Positions 1 to 5,249 of a stretch of DNA of 9,132 nucleotides are shown here, in pieces (the first letter of the stretch is position 1; every line of letters starts with the position of its first letter). Source of the DNA: Aquimarina sp. (lineage in GTDB: Bacteria > Bacteroidota > Bacteroidia > Flavobacteriales > Flavobacteriaceae); assembly GCA_020628975.1 (NCBI GenBank), contig JAHDEF010000064.1, forward strand, positions 1 through 9,132, given 5' to 3'. A program made the translations under genes and the position numbers. The notes under the pieces were generated by a model. That model did no database searches. It was not told the origin of the DNA and worked only from the letters and a program-made list of their open reading frames with translations.

Positions 1-1
1 G

Positions 2-1453
2 ATGAAAAAGTATTTACAGCGATTTCATGTAAAAGGAGGAATTATTTCTCCTGGGGAATTACAAAAAGTAATTGCTATGGCCGAATCTATTGGGTTAGAT
101 GCACTTCATTTTGGTTCACGTCAAGATATTTTATTTCCTGATTTTAACGAGAATAAAGATGTTACAGCGAATCATGAGAATTTTGATTTATCCATGTTCG
201 CTGATGAGGATAATCAAAATATTATGAGTTCTTATGTGAGTATGGATATTTTTCCTTCCACTCCTTGGTTAAGAGGGACTACCTATTTGTATATTTTAGA
301 AGAGTTTCGATATAAACCTACACTCAAAATAAACATAGTCGATCCTAAACAACAACTAGTACCACTATATTCGGGAGATTTAAATTTTTTAGCTTCAAGC
401 CACGAGGATTATTGGTATTTATATTGTAAACTTCCAGGAATTGATCAAGAATATTTTCCTGTATTAGTATATACTTGGGACATAGCGCATTTGTGTGAAC
501 TTATCGAAGATGGATACCCACACGCTGATTCGGTGTTAGATTTATTTGAAAGTATTAACAAAGCAACGACTTTAAACCATCGAACAATAAAACAAAAACT
601 AACAGTCGATTTTCTTCCGTTTCCTTATTATGAGGGAATGAATAAAATGCAAACAAATCAATACTGGTTAGGTTTGTATTGGAGGGATAATCGCTATAAT
701 ATTGACTTTTTAAAGGCGCTAACACGCTTTTGTGTGGATAATCGTATTGGAAAAATATGTCTTACGCCTTGGAAGTCGTTTATCGTAAAAGGTATAAGAA
801 AAGAAGTGAAACTTGAGTTAGAAAAACTCTTAGGGCAGTATGGTATAAACGTACGACATTCTTCGTTAGAATTAAATTGGCACTTGCCGGTTGATGACAA
901 ATTTGCATTAGCATTAAAGAAAAATTTAGTGCTTAATTTTGATCAAAATGATATCAGTACATATGGACTGACTTTTGCGATTACTCAAGAAATAAACAGA
1001 AGTAAATATTTTACTTCAATTGTAGTTGAGGTAAATCCCTCTCCTGAAAACCTTAATGAGGAATTTATGGTAAGACCTACTTTTAATGTGTTATTCGCCA
1101 AAAGTTTCAATCCAAATACACGTTCTTATGTGTCTTATGCGCAAGACGTCGATAAGATGGATTTACCGGGTTTATTAATGGAACTTACTAAAGAATACTT
1201 CAAAAACTTAGGAGACGATAGTTCTGAGATTCAAAAACCAGGATCGTTAAATTTAGAAGAAGAAAAAGTGGTATTAGAGGTGTATCAGTGTCAAAATTGC
1301 TTTACAATATATGATCCATCAGTAGGTGATGAAACTGCAAATATCGAAGCAGGAACTTTTTTTGAAGATTTACCAAGCGATTATTGTTGTTCTGTTTGTG
1401 ATGCTAGTTTAGAAAATTTTAAGCCAAACGCAATGGAATTTATTGAGAAGTAA
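2..1453 (+). CDS. Nitrite/sulfite-reductase-like protein with C-terminal rubredoxin domain
   Basis: A 483-residue protein. The first ~50 residues (VKGGIISPGELQKVIAMA, then HFGSRQDILFP) resemble the ferredoxin-like half-domain that opens siroheme nitrite/sulfite reductases. A second similar segment lies at about 218-300 (YWLGLYWRDN, KICLTPWKSFIVKG). I see none of the paired Cys motifs that bind the 4Fe-4S/siroheme centre in true reductases, so this part looks non-catalytic or structurally diverged. Residues 428-475 form a rubredoxin: C430-x2-C433 followed by TIYDP, then GTFFEDLPSD and C463-x2-C466, with an extra Cys462. The role is inferred as one-electron transfer to an oxidoreductase, plausibly nitrite/sulfite assimilation; no partner gene is visible. 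No signal peptide, so cytoplasmic. The ATG lies one base inside the window, so an upstream in-frame start cannot be excluded. The gene converges on rplT. Confidence 0.75.
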   Translation: MKKYLQRFHVKGGIISPGELQKVIAMAESIGLDALHFGSRQDILFPDFNENKDVTANHENFDLSMFADEDNQNIMSSYVSMDIFPSTPWLRGTTYLYILEEFRYKPTLKINIVDPKQQLVPLYSGDLNFLASSHEDYWYLYCKLPGIDQEYFPVLVYTWDIAHLCELIEDGYPHADSVLDLFESINKATTLNHRTIKQKLTVDFLPFPYYEGMNKMQTNQYWLGLYWRDNRYNIDFLKALTRFCVDNRIGKICLTPWKSFIVKGIRKEVKLELEKLLGQYGINVRHSSLELNWHLPVDDKFALALKKNLVLNFDQNDISTYGLTFAITQEINRSKYFTSIVVEVNPSPENLNEEFMVRPTFNVLFAKSFNPNTRSYVSYAQDVDKMDLPGLLMELTKEYFKNLGDDSSEIQKPGSLNLEEEKVVLEVYQCQNCFTIYDPSVGDETANIEAGTFFEDLPSDYCCSVCDASLENFKPNAMEFIEK

Positions 1454-1537
1454 TACGATTTGTTGGTAATAATTTTGTATTAAAGGTTTGATTTATTTTT
1501 CGCTAGCGCAAGGCAAAAAATTAAAGAATTGCATTAG

Positions 1538-1624
1538 CTATTGCTTTCACTTTTTTAACAAAGCAATAGTAGAAAAAGAAACTAGCCTAATGTGAAATTA
1601 TTATTAATACATTGTATAATGTAT
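1538..1624. repeat. Two small inverted repeats in the convergent gap
   Basis: The 261-base gap between the rubredoxin gene and rplT has no gene I can support. Apart from the terminator it holds two stem-loops. CTATTGCTTT at 1538-1547 pairs with AAAGCAATAG at 1560-1569 across a 12-base loop. ATACATT at 1607-1613 pairs with AATGTAT at 1618-1624 across a 4-base loop. There is also an 8-base palindrome CGCTAGCG at 1501-1508. Neither stem is followed by a T tract, so they are not convincing terminators on their own. They may be mRNA 3'-end structures of the plus-strand gene. Confidence 0.45.
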
Positions 1625-1645
1625 GCTTAAAATAAATGTAAAAAT

Positions 1646-1680
1646 AAAAAGGTCGCAAATGTAAATTTGTGACCTTTTTT
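1646..1680. terminator. Bidirectional intrinsic terminator between convergent genes
   Basis: AAAAAGGTCGCAAAT (1646-1660) pairs with ATTTGTGACCTTTTT (1665-1679) around a GTAA loop, with one G:T position. A T run follows on the plus strand, and the A-rich flank at 1641-1650 gives a U tract on the minus strand. It can therefore end both the rubredoxin-gene transcript and the thrS-infC-rpmI-rplT transcript. Confidence 0.85.
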
Positions 1681-1714
1681 ATATCGAGATATTATATGAA
1701 TGGTTGAAATAAAA

Positions 1715-2054
1715 TTACTTTACTTGGTTAACGATCGCTTTGAACGCCTCAGGGTTGTTCATAGCTAAGTCAGCTAAAACTTTACGGTTAAGCTCAATGT
1801 TATTGGCTTTTAATTTCCCCATAAATACTGAATAAGACAATCCTTCTTGTCTTGCTCCTGCATTAATACGAGTAATCCATAAAGCTCTGAAAGTTCTCTT
1901 TTTATTTCTACGGTCTCTATAAGCATATGACATTGCTTTATCCACCGCATTTTTTGCTACAGTCCAAACGTTTTTACGACGTCCGAAGTAACGCTTGTTT
2001 TAAGACTTTTTTTCTACGTGCTCTTTTGGCAACTGAATTTACTGATCTAGGCAT
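1715..2054 (-). pseudogene. rplT: 50S ribosomal protein L20, frameshifted by an apparent 5-bp deletion
   Basis: L20 binds 23S rRNA early in 50S assembly and in several bacteria represses its own operon. The frame from ATG at 2054 reads MPRSVNSVAKRARRKKVLKQA, a normal L20 N-terminus. It then runs into LLRTS and a stop at 1974-1976. The rest of L20 (YFGRRKNVW, then DKAMSYAYRDRRNKKRTFRA to the natural end NQVK) continues in another frame. L20 proteins have KQAKG(Y/F)FGRRKN here, so about five bases encoding most of the K-G pair are missing near 1992-1993. Restoring five bases gives exactly 114 residues plus stop, the usual length. A 76-codon frame from a GTG at 1945 would make only a headless C-terminal part. 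Last gene of the thrS cluster, ending before a strong terminator. Identity is certain; whether the lesion is real or a sequence error cannot be told from here. Confidence 0.9.
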
Positions 2055-2166
2055 AATTTAATTTTTTTAGTAGCAGGCGGTTCTTGTTGCAAAAATGCTC
2101 ATAACTCTTCGTGGGTTTGCCCGACTCCTGGGTTTACAAAATTTTAACCGAATAGGTATAAAACGA
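2055..2166 (-). promoter_or_regulatory. rpmI-rplT spacer with GC-rich block, candidate rplT leader
   Basis: The 112-base spacer is unusually long for two co-transcribed ribosomal protein genes. Its centre (2105-2135; minus strand contains AACCCAGGAGTCGGGC then AAACCCACGAAGAG) is clearly richer in G and C than flanking DNA. CGGTT (plus 2078-2082) and AACCG (plus 2146-2150) could pair long-range around it. A 12-codon open frame (ATG at 2102, stop at 2067-2069; MSIFATRTACY) ends 12 bases before the rplT start. Known biology: L20 binds leader RNAs of this operon in E. coli and Bacillus. That this spacer plays the same role is inference. Confidence 0.35.
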
Positions 2167-2364
2167 TTACTTTAAACGTAATTGCGTTTTAATACTGTCT
2201 TCATCGCTTTTGTGCACTAATGTAGAGTGCGTTAAAGCTAACTTGCGTTTTTTAGACTTCTTTGTTAAGATGTGACTTTTAAACGCGTGCTTTCTTTTTA
2301 ACTTTCCAGAACCAGTAAGCTTAAAACGCTTTTTGGCACTAGATTTTGTTTTCATTTTAGGCAT
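2167..2364 (-). CDS. rpmI: 50S ribosomal protein L35
   Basis: A 65-residue, very basic protein with the L35 hallmarks: MPKMKTKSSAKKRFKLTGSG at the start, KLKRKHAFKSHIL in the middle and a short Lys-rich tail. Length is standard for the family. L35 is a small structural protein of the large ribosomal subunit. The start is well fixed because the conserved MPKMKTKSSAKKR begins at the ATG, and an AAGAAGGA sequence (plus 2369-2376) sits just upstream. That is an unusually good Shine-Dalgarno match for this group. It lies between infC (110-base gap) and rplT (112-base gap) in the conserved infC-rpmI-rplT order. A possible internal promoter precedes it. Confidence 0.97.
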   Translation of the reverse strand: MPKMKTKSSAKKRFKLTGSGKLKRKHAFKSHILTKKSKKRKLALTHSTLVHKSDEDSIKTQLRLK

Positions 2365-2407
2365 AATATCCTTCTTGTTTTATATATAAATCTCGATATA
2401 TACGTAT

Positions 2408-2415
2408 CAAAGTTA
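2408..2415 (-). promoter_or_regulatory. Possible internal promoter -7 element upstream of rpmI
   Basis: The minus strand reads TAACTTTG, an exact match to the Bacteroidota TAnnTTTG element, 44 bases before the rpmI start. The nearest upstream TTG is only about 15 bases away rather than 19, so the -33 half is poor. It could let rpmI-rplT be transcribed apart from thrS-infC, but chance occurrence is quite possible in AT-rich DNA. Confidence 0.3.
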
Positions 2416-2474
2416 AAATCAATAGATTTCAACTGCTTTTAAAAAATTCTTGTTTATAAAAGAATAGTTTAAAA

Positions 2475-3032
2475 TTATTTAGCCTTTTTTGGAGCGATAA
2501 ACATAATCATACGTTTACCTTCTAACTTTGGCATTTGTTCTACTTTTCCTAAATCTTCAAGTTCTTGAGCTAATTTCAACAGCAAAATTTGGCCTTGATC
2601 TTTATAAATAATAGAACGTCCTTTAAAGAAAACATAAGCTTTTAACTTAGCACCTTCTTCAAGAAACTTAATAGCATGTTTCTTTTTAAACTCGTAATCA
2701 TGCTCATCAGTATTAGGTCCGAAACGAATTTCTTTTACCACTACTTTTGATGCTTTAGACTTCAGAGCCTTATCGCGTTTCTTTTGTTCGTAAAGGAACT
2801 TTTTATAGTCCATTATTTTACAAACGGGCGGATCGGCTTTTGGAGAAATTTCAACTAAGTCTAATTCCTGTTCTTCAGCCATGGATAATCCTTGGCGGGT
2901 TTTGTAAATACCCACTTCCACATTATCACCAACTAAACGAATTTCAGGTACACGAATTTTTTCATTAATTCTGTGCGGGTCTTCTTTAACCTCTCTAATT
3001 GGTCTCCTGGTTCTTTTTCTACGAATTGCTAT
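2475..3032 (-). CDS. infC: Translation initiation factor IF-3, non-ATG start
   Basis: IF3 binds the 30S subunit, keeps subunits apart and checks the initiator tRNA-start codon match. The N-terminal domain spans about residues 20-90 (RINEKIRVPEIRLVGDN, DLVEISPKADPPVCKIMDYK), followed by a basic linker (KFLYEQKKRDKALKSK). The C-terminal domain runs from about 100 (KEIRFGPNTDEHDYEFK, VFFKGRSIIYKDQG, GKRMIMFIAPKK). No in-frame ATG precedes the N-domain. The first in-frame GTG (2921) would cut off RINEKIRVPEIRLVGDN. An in-frame TAG at 3039-3041 bounds the frame, leaving ATA (3030-3032, giving MAIRRKRTRR) or ATT (3024-3026). I chose ATA, giving 185 residues, normal for the family. E. coli infC starts at AUU and is autoregulated through it; the same logic is inferred here. 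Second gene of the thrS cluster. Confidence 0.93.
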   Translation of the reverse strand: MAIRRKRTRRPIREVKEDPHRINEKIRVPEIRLVGDNVEVGIYKTRQGLSMAEEQELDLVEISPKADPPVCKIMDYKKFLYEQKKRDKALKSKASKVVVKEIRFGPNTDEHDYEFKKKHAIKFLEEGAKLKAYVFFKGRSIIYKDQGQILLLKLAQELEDLGKVEQMPKLEGKRMIMFIAPKKAK

Positions 3033-3076
3033 GGCGTACTAAATTTTAAGTTAATAAATAAGTTATAACCTTAAAG

Positions 3077-3136
3077 TTGAGAATTTTATTTTTAGAAAAG
3101 TACCAACTTAACAGTTGGTTAACTTAAAAATCTCAA
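3077..3136 (-). promoter_or_regulatory. Nested stem-loops in the thrS-infC spacer
   Basis: The 116-base spacer contains a perfect 7-bp stem, ACCAACT (3102-3108) with AGTTGGT (3113-3119), loop of four. It is enclosed by TTGAGAATTTT (3077-3087) pairing with AAAATCTCAA (3127-3136), apart from one bulged A. On the minus strand the inner stem is followed by ACTTTTCT, only a weak U tract. It may be an attenuator, a processing site or an infC leader; I see no convincing promoter in the spacer. Confidence 0.4.
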
Positions 3137-3148
3137 TACAGTTAAAGA

Positions 3149-5092
3149 TTAGAAACTTTTTAATGTTTTACTAATTTCTTCGTTAATCAATTTGGCGAAA
3201 TCTTCAATGGTTAAACTTCCAATTTCTTTTTTATTTCCGTGTTGCCGTACAGAAACCTTTCCTGTTGCTTCTTCATTTTCCCCAATAATTAACATATATG
3301 GGTACTTATTCATTTCTGCTTCACGGATTTTCTTTCCTATAGTTTCATTACGATTATCTACAAGGCTGCGAATTTCGTAATTTTCTAATTCATTTAAAAC
3401 TTTTTGAGCATAATTTTCATATTTCTCACTTAAAGACAGTATAATAACTTGCTCAGGCATTAACCAAAGCGGGAAATTACCACCTGTGTGCTCTAAAAGT
3501 ATCGCTATGAAACGTTCCATACTACCAAAAGGAGCACGGTGAATCATTACAGGGCGGTGCATTTCATTATCTGAACCTTTGTATTGCAGTTCAAAACGTT
3601 CAGGTAAGTTGTAATCTACCTGAATAGTTCCTAGTTGCCAGCTTCGTCCTAAGGCATCTTTCACCATAAAATCTAGCTTAGGTCCGTAAAACGCAGCTTC
3701 ACCTGATTCAATTACATAATCCAACCCTTTTTCTTCCGCAGCATTTATAATAGCTTGTTCTGCTTTTTCCCAATTATCAGTCGAACCAATATATTTTTCT
3801 GGCTTTTCTAAATCACGTACCGAAACTTGAGCGGTAAAGTTTTCAAAACCTAAGGAACCAAATACATATAGTACTAGGTCAATTACGTTTTTAAACTCTT
3901 GGTCTAATTGATCAGGGGTACAAAAAATATGAGCATCATCTTGAGTGAAACCACGTACACGGGTCAAACCATGTAATTCACCACTTTGCTCGTATCGATA
4001 AACGGTACCAAATTCAGCAAAGCGTTTTGGTAAGTCACGATAAGACCATGGTCCACTTTTGTATATTTCACAATGGTGTGGACAGTTCATTGGTTTTAGT
4101 AAAAATTCTTCACCCTCGGCTGGTGTGCTAATAGGTTGAAAGCTGTCTTCACCATATTTTGCATAATGCCCCGAAGTTTCATATAATTCTTTTTGACCAA
4201 TGTGCGGTGTTACTACCATTTCGTAACCTGCTTTCTTTTGAGCTTTTTTTAAAAATTGCTCTAAACGATCACGTAAAGCAGCTCCTTTCGGTAGCCATAA
4301 GGGCAAACCTTGTCCCACGCGTTGTGAAAAGGTAAATAATTCAAGCTCTTTTCCAAGCTTTCGGTGATCACGACGTTTCGCTTCTTCTAAAAGTTCTAAA
4401 TGCTCTTTTAATTCTTTTTGTTTAGGGAATGAAGTACCGTAGATACGCGTCAATTGCTTATTGTTTTCATCGCCACGCCAATAAGCGCCTGCAATATTCA
4501 TAAGCTTAACTGCTTTGATATAGCCGGTATGAGGTAAATGCCCTCCACGACATAAATCTGAAAAATCATCATGATGACAAAAGGTAATAGTTCCGTCTTC
4601 TAGATTTTCAATAAGTTCTACTTTATATTCATTTCCTTGTTCTTTATACTTAGTTAGAGCGTCAGCTTTGGCTATTGTTTCTAATTTAAACTCGTGTTTA
4701 CCACGTGCAATTTCTAGCATACGATCTTCAATTTGCTTGAAGTCTTTTTCTGAAATGGTACGATCGCCTAAATCGACATCGTAATAAAAGCCGTTTTCAA
4801 TTGCAGGGCCAATACTAAGTTTTACACCAGGATAAAGTTGTTCTAATGCTTGTGCTAAAACGTGAGCAGAAGAGTGTCTAAATGCTTCTTTTCCTTCTTT
4901 GTCTTTCCAAGTAAATAAGGTTAAAATACCATTTTGTGTTAAAGGGGTTGTGGTTTCTACAATACGATTTTCAAATTTTGCAGAAATTACATTTCTAGCT
5001 AAACCTTCGCTAATACTTTTTGCTACATCCATAGGAGTAGCACCCTTTTCAAATTGTTTTACGGAACCGTCAGGTAAGGTAATATTTATCAT
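3149..5092 (-). CDS. thrS: Threonine--tRNA ligase
   Basis: Charges tRNA-Thr with threonine using ATP, in the cytoplasm; a class II synthetase. The 647 residues give the full bacterial architecture. TGS domain: about 1-60 (MINITLPDGSVKQFEKGATP). Editing domain: H73-S-S-A-H77 with C181 and H185 (CRGGHLPHTG), the four residues used to hydrolyse Ser-tRNA-Thr. Catalytic core: about 245-540, with zinc ligands Cys337 (MNCPHH), His388 (QDDAHIF) and His518 (MIHRAPFGSMERF), and motif 2 around RYEQSGELHGLTRVRGFTQD. Anticodon-binding domain: about 545-647. Nothing is missing. First gene of thrS-infC-rpmI-rplT; a promoter candidate lies about 57-64 bases upstream and the terminator of icd precedes it, so it probably begins the unit. 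E. coli ThrS represses its own translation; no such tRNA-like operator is obvious here. Confidence 0.98.
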   Translation of the reverse strand: MINITLPDGSVKQFEKGATPMDVAKSISEGLARNVISAKFENRIVETTTPLTQNGILTLFTWKDKEGKEAFRHSSAHVLAQALEQLYPGVKLSIGPAIENGFYYDVDLGDRTISEKDFKQIEDRMLEIARGKHEFKLETIAKADALTKYKEQGNEYKVELIENLEDGTITFCHHDDFSDLCRGGHLPHTGYIKAVKLMNIAGAYWRGDENNKQLTRIYGTSFPKQKELKEHLELLEEAKRRDHRKLGKELELFTFSQRVGQGLPLWLPKGAALRDRLEQFLKKAQKKAGYEMVVTPHIGQKELYETSGHYAKYGEDSFQPISTPAEGEEFLLKPMNCPHHCEIYKSGPWSYRDLPKRFAEFGTVYRYEQSGELHGLTRVRGFTQDDAHIFCTPDQLDQEFKNVIDLVLYVFGSLGFENFTAQVSVRDLEKPEKYIGSTDNWEKAEQAIINAAEEKGLDYVIESGEAAFYGPKLDFMVKDALGRSWQLGTIQVDYNLPERFELQYKGSDNEMHRPVMIHRAPFGSMERFIAILLEHTGGNFPLWLMPEQVIILSLSEKYENYAQKVLNELENYEIRSLVDNRNETIGKKIREAEMNKYPYMLIIGENEEATGKVSVRQHGNKKEIGSLTIEDFAKLINEEISKTLKSF

Positions 5093-5148
5093 AATTTACT
5101 AAGAAATTTGGGCTTTCAACTACAATCTTGAAGCCTATTTAAGTGGAG

Positions 5149-5156
5149 CAAATATA
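5149..5156 (-). promoter_or_regulatory. Probable thrS operon promoter, -7 element
   Basis: The minus strand reads TATATTTG, an exact TAnnTTTG match, which would start transcription roughly 50 bases before the thrS ATG. It lies between the icd terminator and thrS, where a promoter is needed. I could not find a clean TTTG at the expected distance upstream, so only the -7 half is well supported. Confidence 0.5.
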
Positions 5157-5191
5157 AATAAACTATGTGCTCGTAGTTTAAAGATATGGAA

Positions 5192-5228
5192 AGAAAAAAA
5201 GGCTTTTAGGAATTTTCCTAAAAGCCTT
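5192..5228 (-). terminator. Intrinsic terminator of icd
   Basis: AAGGCTTTTAGGAA (5199-5212) and TTCCTAAAAGCCTT (5215-5228) form a perfect long stem. On the minus strand it is followed by a T-rich run (complement of 5191-5198). It starts 22 bases after the icd stop, so it should isolate icd from thrS. Confidence 0.9.
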
Positions 5229-5249
5229 ATAGATTTTATGAATATAAGC

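Noticed and set aside
1454..1714. tRNA or other structured RNA gene in the convergent gap
   Set aside because: No cloverleaf or conserved tRNA arm sequences; only short unrelated stem-loops and the terminator.
1974..2054. Programmed ribosomal frameshift in rplT
   Set aside because: A +1 shift at GCG-T-TAC would rejoin the frames, but there is no recognised slippery site or stimulator and the product would still lack the conserved K-G pair; a deletion or sequence error is simpler.
1682..2399. ATATCGAGAT (1682-1691) and its inverse ATCTCGATAT (2390-2399) flanking rplT-rpmI, as possible mobile-element ends
   Set aside because: Only ten AT-rich bases, no target duplication, no transposase, and the flanked genes are in their conserved order; probably chance.
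2446..2465. Weak hairpin ATTCTT/AAGAAT between infC and rpmI as a terminator
   Set aside because: Six mostly A:T pairs are too weak for termination, and rpmI-rplT are expected to be co-transcribed with infC.
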